In this document: positions 1 through 7,369 of the stretch, one piece after another | Numbering within the stretch: the first letter of the stretch is position 1 | Layout of the letters: each line of letters opens with the position of its first letter | Assembly: GCA_018110985.1 (NCBI GenBank) | Contig: JAGAWT010000015.1 | Location: 1-64,000 of the forward strand | DNA: 64,000 bases | Direction: 5' to 3' | DNA from: Oscillospiraceae bacterium | GTDB taxonomy: Bacteria > Bacillota > Clostridia > Oscillospirales > Ruminococcaceae | Position numbers and translations under genes: made by a program | The notes under the pieces: generated by a model | Told to the model about the DNA's origin: nothing | Databases searched by the model: none | The model's input: the letters and a program-made list of their open reading frames with translations, nothing else

Positions 1-136
1 TAACCCCACTTCCTCGCTGTCTACGCTTTACTGCATACATTACTGTATGCAGCACAAGACTCGCTAACGGTGGCTGGTTAGACCTTACCGTACAGGATTC
101 TCACCTGTTAGACTATCCGCCCTTGGCTGGGCGCAC
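1..136 (-). mobile_element. Group II intron, 5' end (cut by window edge)
   Basis: Read on the minus strand from 136 leftwards, the sequence begins GTGCGCCCAG, the conserved 5' splice-site start of bacterial group II introns. It continues with a GGTGAGAATCC segment and an AACCAGCCACC segment that resemble domain I of clostridial introns. The rest, including any reverse transcriptase, lies outside the window. The minus-strand 5' exon is the AT-rich sequence at 137-160, downstream of a terminator hairpin. Recognition rests on recall of the family consensus. Confidence 0.78.
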
Positions 137-160
137 AATTCTGATTTATCTTAACAACCG

Positions 161-202
161 TATAAAAAATAATGCCCCTAAGCGCATAAACGCTTGGGGG
201 CA
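161..202 (-). terminator. Rho-independent terminator next to the intron
   Basis: TGCCCCTAAGCG (173-184) pairs with CGCTTGGGGGCA (191-202) with one G-U pair. On the minus strand it is followed by a T-rich tract (172-161). No minus-strand gene is visible directly upstream in 203-400. The intron starts about 37 nt past the stem. Confidence 0.6.
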
Positions 203-307
203 AAACTTCTATATGGGTATTCGTCTTAATTGTGCGGCTTTTTTATTATCCCCTGATAACAGCCCTGCCTGTTTGCCGACAATGGTGCCATATTATATAA
301 AAAATCA

Positions 308-336
308 TTGACAAGCCGGGATTTTTCTGTTAAAAT
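308..336 (+). promoter_or_regulatory. Sigma-A promoter for the REC-EAL gene
   Basis: TTGACA (308-313), a 17-bp spacer and TAAAAT (331-336) lie 64 bp before the start codon at 401. No other gene is seen in 203-400. Confidence 0.7.
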
Positions 337-400
337 TACAAATAAGATATCTTTGACAGAATAAAAGCCGTACCGAGGCGGCAGACAAAGGAGTGATACA

Positions 401-2713
401 ATGAGTTTATTTGACAAGCTTGTGACAAAGCTGACTAAAACTCCCGGCGAATCCGAAAAAAAGGCGGAAGCAGCAGAAGAGACAGTCATCACCGAAGAAC
501 AGGCAGTACAGAGCGAAGCTGAGGAAGTCCTCCGGCAGGAGCCTGCGGAGGAAGAAGCAGCCGAGAAGCCCGACGGAGCGCCTGCTGACGGGAGTTCCCC
601 CGAAAAGGATGCCATCCCCGATGTGGTGGATATAATGACAGTCCGGAAAGAGATCCTTGTTGTTGACAGCGATGAAAAGAGCGAAAAAGACCTTGCTCAG
701 ATACTTAACGGAGAGTATGACCTTGTTTTGGCATCCGACGGGGAAGAAGCCCTTAAAGTGCTCAGGGAGAGAAAGAACACCGTTTCTCTTATCCTTGTGG
801 ATGTGATGATGAACGGCAGAAGAGGAATGGATATACTCCAGAGCATAAAGGCAGACAAGGACTTCAAGGACATACCCGCAATGGCGTTCACCTCCGACAG
901 GGATTCCGAGATAAAGAGCATCGGACTGGGCGCACTGGATTTCATCCCCAAGCCCCTGCCCGACCCCTTCATAGTGCGCACAAGGATAAACCGCTGTGCA
1001 GAGCTTGCCGAGAGCAGGGAAATAATCAGCTCCACAAAGACCGACAGACAGAGCGGCCTGTTCAACGAAGGCTATTTCAAACACTATGTGGATATATTTG
1101 ACAGGTATCATCCCAATGCCGCCATGGACAGCATATTTGCGGTCATCGGCAATTTCCGCACCATAAACGAGCACTACGGAAAAAGGTTTGCACGCAGTGC
1201 CATCCAGACTGCCGCAGCTGCAATAAAGGATGTCTCCGAGAAGCTGGGAGGAGCCTGCTGCCGTGATTCGGAGGATTCCTTCCTTATATATATCCCCCAT
1301 ACGGAGGATCACAATGCACTTTTGAGAAAGATCACCGCCATTATAGAAGAAGATGCTTCACTGGCGGGAAAGCTGCGCCTTTGTCTGGGTGTTTATGCGG
1401 AGAGAGGCAAGAGGATACCCTCCGAGCGCAGGTTTGAACTGGCGGAAATAGCGGCACAGACTGTTCTGAACAGCTACACGGAAAGCGTGGGCATCTATGA
1501 TGCAAAAATGCAGGAAAGAGCGCTGTTCAAGGAGCAGATACTGAGCGAGTTCATGCCCTCCCTTTCAAAAGACCGCTTCAAGATATACTTCCAGCCGAAA
1601 TTCGATATCAGGGGAGACAGCCCCATTCTTTACAGTGCGGAAGCCCTTGTGCGCTGGGATCACCCTCAGCTGGGGATGCTGGGACCCGGTGCTTTCATAG
1701 AGCTGCTGGAGGAAAACGGTCTTATCACTCAGCTTGACCGCTATGTGTGGAGCCGTGCCGCTGCGGAGATACGCCGCTGGAAGGATGAATTCGGGTTCTC
1801 CGTGCCTGTTTCGGTCAATATCTCTCAGATAGATATGCTCCTGCCCCTGCTGAAGGATATTTTCAAGGAGATACTAAAGCAGTATTCCCTCACCGAGAAC
1901 GACTTCATCCTGGAGATCACCGAATCCGCCTACAACAACGACGGCGATCAGATACTTTCGGCTGCAAGAGAGCTCCAGGGCATGGGTCTGGGTATGCGCA
2001 TAGAGGTAGGCAGCTTCGGTGCGGGCTATTCCTCTATCGGAACTCTTTCCCATATGCCCATAGATGCTCTGAAGATAGACATGGACTTTGTACACAATTC
2101 TCTGGGCGACAAGAAGGATATGAGCATGATCGAGCTTATCATCGACATTGCGGACTATCTTCATGTTCCGGTCGTGGCAGAGGGCGTCGAGACCGAGGAA
2201 CAGTACCTGCTGCTCAAGGCACTGGGCTGCGATCTGGTACAGGGCTTCTACTTTTCAAAGCCTGTTCCTAAGGAGGAGTTTGAACACTTCATCAGAGAGG
2301 CGTGCGAGGACAAGAATGCTCCTGTTATGGCGGAATCAAAAGGCAACTATGTCAGCATCTCCAAGGCACTTACGGGAGAGTATGAGGGCATTTTCTACAT
2401 CGACATCAGGACAGATCACTATATGCTCTTCTATTCCGGCACAGGCAGCGCTCTGCGTATACAGACAGGCGGCAAGGACTTTTATGCGGATATAGACGAG
2501 ACCGTCCTCAGCCTTGTCGTGGAGGAGGATAAGGAGAGGATAGCCAAGCTCCTGAGCAAAAAGGAGCTTATGAGCTGGGTCACCTCCGACAAGCCCCTTT
2601 CCACACAGTTCAGGCATGTGGATGAAGGGCTGTACACCCTTGAGACCATACACACCAGAAATCAGGACGATCACCATGTGGTCATAGGCATAAGGAGATC
2701 CGTAAACACCTGA
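401..2713 (+). CDS. Response regulator with degenerate GGDEF and EAL domains
   Basis: This 770-residue cytoplasmic regulator has an acidic, Ala/Glu-rich N-terminus (1-75). A REC domain follows (about 83-205, acceptor D134 in LILVDVMMNG), then a degenerate GGDEF region (about 230-375, no GGDEF motif) and an EAL domain (about 390-640). A C-terminal PAS-like segment (about 645-770) ends the protein. The EAL domain keeps AEALVRW, VNIS, EITES, LKID, AEGVET and QGFYFSKP. The metal-binding DDFGTGYSS motif, however, reads EVGSFGAGYSS, so both Asp are missing. Hydrolysis of c-di-GMP is therefore doubtful and a binding or scaffold role is more likely (inference). Start: AAAGGAGTG eight bases upstream. 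The gene is monocistronic between its own promoter and terminator. Confidence 0.9.
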   Translation: MSLFDKLVTKLTKTPGESEKKAEAAEETVITEEQAVQSEAEEVLRQEPAEEEAAEKPDGAPADGSSPEKDAIPDVVDIMTVRKEILVVDSDEKSEKDLAQILNGEYDLVLASDGEEALKVLRERKNTVSLILVDVMMNGRRGMDILQSIKADKDFKDIPAMAFTSDRDSEIKSIGLGALDFIPKPLPDPFIVRTRINRCAELAESREIISSTKTDRQSGLFNEGYFKHYVDIFDRYHPNAAMDSIFAVIGNFRTINEHYGKRFARSAIQTAAAAIKDVSEKLGGACCRDSEDSFLIYIPHTEDHNALLRKITAIIEEDASLAGKLRLCLGVYAERGKRIPSERRFELAEIAAQTVLNSYTESVGIYDAKMQERALFKEQILSEFMPSLSKDRFKIYFQPKFDIRGDSPILYSAEALVRWDHPQLGMLGPGAFIELLEENGLITQLDRYVWSRAAAEIRRWKDEFGFSVPVSVNISQIDMLLPLLKDIFKEILKQYSLTENDFILEITESAYNNDGDQILSAARELQGMGLGMRIEVGSFGAGYSSIGTLSHMPIDALKIDMDFVHNSLGDKKDMSMIELIIDIADYLHVPVVAEGVETEEQYLLLKALGCDLVQGFYFSKPVPKEEFEHFIREACEDKNAPVMAESKGNYVSISKALTGEYEGIFYIDIRTDHYMLFYSGTGSALRIQTGGKDFYADIDETVLSLVVEEDKERIAKLLSKKELMSWVTSDKPLSTQFRHVDEGLYTLETIHTRNQDDHHVVIGIRRSVNT

Positions 2714-2736
2714 GAATAACCCCTATGGATACATGA

Positions 2737-2778
2737 GCGCCGCAGCGGCTCTTATCGGAGCTGCTGCGGCGCTTTTTT
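2737..2778 (+). terminator. Terminator of the REC-EAL gene
   Basis: GCGCCGCAGC pairs with GCTGCTGCGGCGC (2737-2772) and is followed by six T residues. It lies between convergent genes. Confidence 0.9.
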
Positions 2779-2799
2779 CATTCTTTTCCGAATTACGTG

Positions 2800-3591
2800 T
2801 CAGGTGAAGCTGTAGGTCGATGCGATCCTCAGCATATCATCTACCTTTTCGTCGGGACACTCAATGTTGAGAAAATGGGTCAGAAGATCCTCATCCTCGA
2901 ACACCCAGACTACGGCTGTGCGATCCTTGTCGTCCAGATGCACATCTATGCGGTATGCGGTGCAGCCGCATACATTTGTCCTGATGCTGCCGATAATGGA
3001 GTAGTTCTCACGGGACTCATAATCGTCATATATATCATCAGCCGCCATCCGGGAGTAATAGTTCTCCCTGGAGAACATGACTATCTCGCAGGTGCCCTCA
3101 GGGTCGTCGTATTCAAGGTACGGAATGGCTATTTCCGGGTCCTGCTCCGCCTGCACCCAGTCTGCGGGCACCGTCACATAACCGTAGGCAGGGTCGCCCC
3201 TCTTTTCGCCGTTCTGTATGTCGGCGGAGCATGCGATACTTTCCTCATCGTCCTCGCTCCCGGTGCTCAGTGTGGTCTCGGAGCTGTCATCACTCACATT
3301 CTCAGTGTCCTGCCTGAAATATGCCATCTGTTCGTTAAGGTTTTCCAGAAACTCATTGGATGTGGTGGATACAGTCTCCTCCGAAACGCTTTCCTCCGAC
3401 ACAGCCTCGGACATTTCGGAAGCTGCTTGTGTCACGGCTTCTGTCTGCTCTGTCCTTTCTGTCTGCTCCGTTTGGCTAAGGGAGGGTACAGAGACCGCAG
3501 TTTCACTCACAGGTGACAGGCTTTCGGCAGGAGCTTTCCCGCAGCCTGCCAGAAGAAGGCATCCTATAAGCAATGCACCGTATCTTTTCAT
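2800..3591 (-). CDS. Putative lipoprotein, function unknown
   Basis: The 263-residue product starts MKRYGALLIGCLLLAGCGK, a short signal peptide with lipobox LLAG-C17, so it should be anchored outside the membrane. Residues 20-95 are Ser/Thr/Glu-rich linker. About 120-263 form a compact globular domain with many acidic and aromatic residues. I do not recognise the family. The start is supported by AAAGGAAA upstream and a well-spaced promoter. A pair of TCTAATC repeats upstream of its -35 matches those before the response-regulator operon at 18171, suggesting shared control (inference). Confidence 0.8.
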   Translation of the reverse strand: MKRYGALLIGCLLLAGCGKAPAESLSPVSETAVSVPSLSQTEQTERTEQTEAVTQAASEMSEAVSEESVSEETVSTTSNEFLENLNEQMAYFRQDTENVSDDSSETTLSTGSEDDEESIACSADIQNGEKRGDPAYGYVTVPADWVQAEQDPEIAIPYLEYDDPEGTCEIVMFSRENYYSRMAADDIYDDYESRENYSIIGSIRTNVCGCTAYRIDVHLDDKDRTAVVWVFEDEDLLTHFLNIECPDEKVDDMLRIASTYSFT

Positions 3592-3709
3592 TTGTCATTT
3601 TCCTTTCCGATCAATCCGTTCAGGATCTGCTTTGATGTCGGCAGACCCGTGAATTTGCACCTGCTCAGGCACATAAAACACATATGCCTTTTCGCAGCGA
3701 CCGTGTGAA

Positions 3710-3771
3710 ATTATAACATATCCGCCTTGTTATTGCAAGGAAAACAGGGGTTTTCTAATCTGATTCTAATC
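3710..3771 (-). promoter_or_regulatory. Lipoprotein promoter with tandem TCTAATC sites
   Basis: On the minus strand TTGCAA (3738-3733), a 17-bp spacer and TATAAT (3715-3710) form a promoter. Just upstream, TCTAATC occurs on the plus strand at 3754-3760 and 3765-3771, an 11-bp period typical of OmpR-family response-regulator sites. The same arrangement occurs at 18060-18081. Confidence 0.6.
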
Positions 3772-3778
3772 ATAGAAA

Positions 3779-3806
3779 AAGCACCCCTCCTTATCTGAGG
3801 GGTGCT
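3779..3806 (-). terminator. Terminator of the dockerin gene
   Basis: AGCACCCCTC pairs with GAGGGGTGCT around a short loop. On the minus strand it is followed by TTTTTCT. The 105-bp repeat lies between it and the dockerin stop codon, so the repeat should be transcribed in that gene's 3' UTR. Confidence 0.8.
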
Positions 3807-3807
3807 A

Positions 3808-3912
3808 ATACTGATCCTTCCTCGATGTATAGACGATCTCCAAGCCTCAGATCCCTTATATTCAAGCATTTGCGGCTTGTTTCTTGTCTGTACATAGGTC
3901 AGAGATCAGTAT
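3808..3912 (-). repeat. 105-bp palindromic repeat, copy 1
   Basis: First of six copies. Ends are inverted (ATACTGATC / GATCAGTAT), with an inner inverted pair CGATGTATAGAC / GTCTGTACATAGG (imperfect here). It is in reverse orientation relative to the copies at 20068, 28799, 51202 and 55092. The base flanking each end is A (3807, 3913). It lies 10 bp past the stop codon of the dockerin gene. Confidence 0.9.
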
Positions 3913-3922
3913 AAGTGCTGTC

Positions 3923-6322
3923 TTACAAAACGGCAGCTTTTTTCAGGAGTATGACATCTCTTATGTCTATAACACCGTCGCCGTTAATATCAAAAGCGGG
4001 GATGTAGGATAGTTTTCTGTTCATGATGTGTCGGGAAAGGAGATCAACATCCCTGCGGGTGACTATGCCGTCTCCGTCAAGATCCATCGGCGCTTCGGCG
4101 GCAGTGACCGTAACGATGACATCCTCAGAAACATTTCCTACAGAAGCAGTGATAACGACAGTGCCTTCGCCCAGACCGGTTATGCGGACGCCGTTTGCAT
4201 CGGCAAGAGGCTCCAGAGATACTGTGTATCCATCGGAGGGTGTCCATGTGATGTTCTTGTCTGTGGCATCTGCGGGGAGAACGGCAGCCGTGATGTCGGC
4301 GCTCTCATTGACCGCTATGGATACCTTTTCAGAGCTTACTTCTATTGATGCCGCAGGTATAACAGCTTCTGTTACGGTAACAGTGCAGGTCGCCGTCTTT
4401 CCGTTGGACGTGGAGGCGGTTATGGTCGCCTTTCCTGCTGAAACTGCGGTCACTGCTGCGGTCGTTGACGAGGTGCCCTCTACCCTTGCCACCTTTTCAT
4501 TTGAAGATGTCCATTTGACGCTCTTGTCTGCGGCATCTGCGGGGAGAACGGTGGCTGTAAGGCTGAGAGTATCTTCTGCGGTAAGCTCTGCCTTGGTCTT
4601 GTCAAGGCTTACGGACGCAGCTTCTATTACCTTGTCCTTTACGGTAACAGTGCAGGTCGCCGTTTTTCCGTTGGGTGTGGAGGCGGTTATGGTCGCCTTT
4701 CCTGCGGAAACTGCGGTCACTGCTGCGGTCGTTGACGAGGTGCCCTCTACCTTTGCAACTTTTTCATTTGAAGATGTCCATGTGACGCTCTTGTCTGTGG
4801 CATCTGCGGGGAGAACGGTGGCTGTAAGGCTGAGAGTATCTTCTGCGGTAAGCTCTGCTTTGGTCTGTGTAAGTGTGACGAATGCAGGCTCAACAGAAAG
4901 ACCTCCGCCTACATTTACTGTATAAATGACCCTTGTTTTGCTTTCACCGAAATACATATCCTCATACTTCATGCTGATCGTATGGTCAAGTTCAACTGTA
5001 TATGTACCCTCTTTCAGAGCTGTAAGGTGTACTGTCTTATCATTTTCGGTGCTTTTTACCACACTCAATGCGCTGCTGTCTTCTGCGGTCCAATCATAGA
5101 CCTGAGTAAAGCCCAGGACAGAGCCGCTTTGAACAGCCGTTCTCGGGAACGAAAGGGAATAAAGCTCTATGGTGCTTCCCAGCGGCACATTTACAGTGTG
5201 ACTGAACACGGGAGGATATGTTTCACTGTCATAGTCATACATATCTTCTGCCGCAGCAGGATAATTTTCATAATAGCTTTCCGCTGTATGGGAGCCGTCG
5301 CCGTAATCCTCTGCAAGCAGTGCTTCATCGGACACATTGAATATACCCTCATACCTATATGTATCTACACACAGATCATACCCTCCGCTGCCGTCAGGTG
5401 TAACGCTTTCTGTGCCAAAGGAATTATCCAGCCATGTAGGGTCAACAGCGTACCATTTGCCGTCAATATCCACCTTGCACCAGCCATGGCCCCTGCTGTG
5501 CATGGATATGGTCTTGAGCCCGGAAAGATTGCACAGGTGGGAAAATGCACGCATATAGCCTGCGCATACACAGGTCTTATCCACAATTGCACCATATGCT
5601 GTCTGGTCGTGATCGGCTTTGGCGTAGGTCACTGTATCGGCAAGGGTGTCACAGATGAATTTTTCACGCTCGACATCGGTGGTGAAGGCACTGACACTCT
5701 GGGCAAACTCATCGATCGCTCTGTCATATTCCACAATGGCATCCTTCAGCGCCGAAACATCGGAGAAAGCGGTCTTGACCGTACCCACATAAACATAATT
5801 TTCGAGATAGGGGTGAGGTGTACAGTAATAGCCCTTATCCGGCTCTACAAAGAAATACTCCGGGTGGGAATCTATAAACGAGGTCATCAGGAAGCTTGGT
5901 CTTGATGTGGCGGCAGCAGGATCACTGCAGCTTATCATATCCGTGAATGTCGTGGAAGCCGCTGTTCCGTCCAGTACGGATGCCTTGAATTTCTCGCAGG
6001 CTTTTTCCAGTCCGAGGAATACTGCCTTTTCATCCTCGTTGAGAACATTCTCAAGAAGGTAATTGCGGTAGTAGTGGTCTTCATAGTTTTCTGCGGAGGC
6101 ATACTCTTCCTCCGAAAGATCATCTGCGGGAAGCACAAGGTCAGAAGGGAGTTCAAGGAGCACGGGGCTCCTGAAGTCACCCGAAGGTGCATTTTCAGCG
6201 GCGGCTGCCGCAGATACTGTGACAGGCGCACTGTCCCCTTCCTCCATATGGGCGGAAGGTGCGAGAGAGGCAGTCAGGAATGTGGAAAGTACCAGGGCTG
6301 TAAACATTCTGCTTTTTCTCAT
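3923..6322 (-). CDS. Secreted transglutaminase-like protein with Ig-like repeats and dockerin
   Basis: The product is 799 residues with a signal peptide (about 1-25). A transglutaminase/CEP52-type Cys-His-Asp domain lies at about 220-320, with Cys in KTCVCAGYMRAF, His in SRGHGWCKV and Asp in YAVDPTWLD. Three bacterial Ig-like (Big_2) domains follow at about 480-740. The C-terminal type I dockerin has two Ca-binding repeats starting DLDGDGIVT and DINGDGVID. The dockerin implies attachment to a cellulosome-like scaffold through cohesin (family knowledge). The first two Ig repeats are nearly identical in DNA, with a 267-bp period. Start at 6322 (ATG) is preferred over GTG at 6331 because of the AGGATG spacing. 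Whether the enzyme is a protease or crosslinker is unknown. Confidence 0.9.
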   Translation of the reverse strand: MRKSRMFTALVLSTFLTASLAPSAHMEEGDSAPVTVSAAAAAENAPSGDFRSPVLLELPSDLVLPADDLSEEEYASAENYEDHYYRNYLLENVLNEDEKAVFLGLEKACEKFKASVLDGTAASTTFTDMISCSDPAAATSRPSFLMTSFIDSHPEYFFVEPDKGYYCTPHPYLENYVYVGTVKTAFSDVSALKDAIVEYDRAIDEFAQSVSAFTTDVEREKFICDTLADTVTYAKADHDQTAYGAIVDKTCVCAGYMRAFSHLCNLSGLKTISMHSRGHGWCKVDIDGKWYAVDPTWLDNSFGTESVTPDGSGGYDLCVDTYRYEGIFNVSDEALLAEDYGDGSHTAESYYENYPAAAEDMYDYDSETYPPVFSHTVNVPLGSTIELYSLSFPRTAVQSGSVLGFTQVYDWTAEDSSALSVVKSTENDKTVHLTALKEGTYTVELDHTISMKYEDMYFGESKTRVIYTVNVGGGLSVEPAFVTLTQTKAELTAEDTLSLTATVLPADATDKSVTWTSSNEKVAKVEGTSSTTAAVTAVSAGKATITASTPNGKTATCTVTVKDKVIEAASVSLDKTKAELTAEDTLSLTATVLPADAADKSVKWTSSNEKVARVEGTSSTTAAVTAVSAGKATITASTSNGKTATCTVTVTEAVIPAASIEVSSEKVSIAVNESADITAAVLPADATDKNITWTPSDGYTVSLEPLADANGVRITGLGEGTVVITASVGNVSEDVIVTVTAAEAPMDLDGDGIVTRRDVDLLSRHIMNRKLSYIPAFDINGDGVIDIRDVILLKKAAVL
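4374..4875. repeat. Tandem 267-bp intragenic repeat (Ig-like domains)
   Basis: ACGGTAACAGTGCAGGTCGC begins at 4374 and again at 4641, and long near-identical stretches follow, encoding two successive 89-residue Big_2 modules. The near-identity suggests recent duplication or gene conversion. Confidence 0.85.
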
Positions 6323-6384
6323 ATATATCACATCCTGTTGACGTAATTAAGCATATTGACGGTTTTTCAACCGCTTCAACTATA

Positions 6385-6413
6385 ATTTTACCACATATCT
6401 TCCATAAATGCAA
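6385..6413 (-). promoter_or_regulatory. Promoter of the dockerin gene
   Basis: On the minus strand TTGCAT (6413-6408), a 17-bp spacer and TAAAAT (6390-6385) lie about 60 bp before the start at 6322. Confidence 0.6.
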
Positions 6414-6415
6414 GA

Positions 6416-6448
6416 GAAAGGAAAATGCCGCTTGAAAAAACGGCATTT
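6416..6448 (-). terminator. Terminator of the iorAB-DUF1294 operon
   Basis: AAATGCCG and CGGCATTT (6423-6448) pair around an A-rich loop. The minus strand then reads TTTTCCTTT. It follows the DUF1294 stop codon at 6463. Confidence 0.75.
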
Positions 6449-6462
6449 ATCACAATCTGCTT

Positions 6463-6771
6463 TTATTTCTTTAGGTAATTTAGCCAAAAGTCAAGGTCGG
6501 AACGAAGCAAATATCCAACTATCACACAAAGGATGAGCCACAGCACAAGAAATACATACACCAGCTTAAACTTTCCCTTCTGTGTTTTGTGGCGGAATAC
6601 ATTCATTCCCAGAGCCGCTCCGAAGGCTCCGCCCAGTGCCGCAAAAAGGATAAGCGTCCTTTCGGGGATCCGCCATGCACCGCTTTTTGCAAAGAGCTTG
6701 TCAAGACCGGAAGCGGCAAAGGCTACAAGGGAAAATACAAGAACATAGGCATAAAACACTATTATGAGCAT
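6463..6771 (-). CDS. DUF1294 family small membrane protein
   Basis: This 102-residue protein has three or four hydrophobic helices and the DUF1294 signature near SGLDKLFAKSGAWRIPE, followed by a glycine-rich helix (ALGGAFGAALGMNVFRHKTQK). The function of the family is unknown. The start codon lies inside the end of iorB (10-nt overlap) with GGAGAG upstream, so it is cotranslated as the last gene of the iorAB operon. A functional link to indolepyruvate metabolism is not implied by the family. Confidence 0.85.
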   Translation of the reverse strand: MLIIVFYAYVLVFSLVAFAASGLDKLFAKSGAWRIPERTLILFAALGGAFGAALGMNVFRHKTQKGKFKLVYVFLVLWLILCVIVGYLLRSDLDFWLNYLKK

Positions 6772-7364
6772 ATACTCTCCAGTGCCCCGATGTTCATATC
6801 CACAAACTGGGGCTTGACGTTTTTTCTGATGGCGTTCTTTATGTCCTCTGCCGTGATGCCGTCTATGGTTCCGCTCTTTACAGTCAGCCCCAGCATAAGG
6901 ATATTCAGTACCCTCGGGTTCCCGAGCTCACGGCACCGGGCTGCCATATCCTCCGCAAAGAGCTTTATATAAGAGCCTTTCTCAAGTTCCCGCAGATAGT
7001 CCGTCATCTCACTGCCGCTGTAGCTTCCTCCCGTAAGAGCAGCCGTAACCGGCATTACCGGGTTTGTGTTCACTATCACCGTTCCGCCTTTTTTCAGACA
7101 GGAGATGTTCCTTACAGCCTCCGAAGGCTCAAAGGCTATGATTATATCTCCCTTTCCCTTCGGAAACATGGGGCAGTAGAGCTTTTCACCCTTTTCCGCA
7201 GAGGCTGTGCGCAGGAAACCTGTGACGGAGCCGCCCTTCTGGGCCATTCCTATCGTCTCCGCTCCCATTACATCCATGCCGTTCCCGGAGGCTGCAAAGG
7301 CAATGAGCTTTGAGGCAAGGACTATCCCCTGCCCGCCCACACCGGCTATAAGTATATTGTTCAT
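6762..7364 (-). CDS. iorB: Indolepyruvate:ferredoxin oxidoreductase, beta subunit
   Basis: This 200-residue protein starts MNNILIAGVGGQGIVLASK, the glycine-rich N-terminus of the pyruvate:ferredoxin oxidoreductase gamma-type domain. With IorA it oxidatively decarboxylates aryl pyruvates from aromatic amino acids to aryl-CoA, reducing ferredoxin in the cytoplasm. The true start is 7364, preceded by AGAGAGGTG and only five bases after the iorA stop; longer upstream readings overlap the iorA ferredoxin domain. Typical family length is about 200 residues. Confidence 0.93.
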   Translation of the reverse strand: MNNILIAGVGGQGIVLASKLIAFAASGNGMDVMGAETIGMAQKGGSVTGFLRTASAEKGEKLYCPMFPKGKGDIIIAFEPSEAVRNISCLKKGGTVIVNTNPVMPVTAALTGGSYSGSEMTDYLRELEKGSYIKLFAEDMAARCRELGNPRVLNILMLGLTVKSGTIDGITAEDIKNAIRKNVKPQFVDMNIGALESICS

Positions 7365-7369
7365 GCCTT

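Noticed and set aside
2797-3516. Long plus-strand open frame opposite the lipoprotein
   Set aside because: It is antisense to a gene with signal peptide, lipobox, ribosome site and promoter, has a Cys/His/Gly-rich composition typical of a shadow frame, and lacks its own ribosome site.
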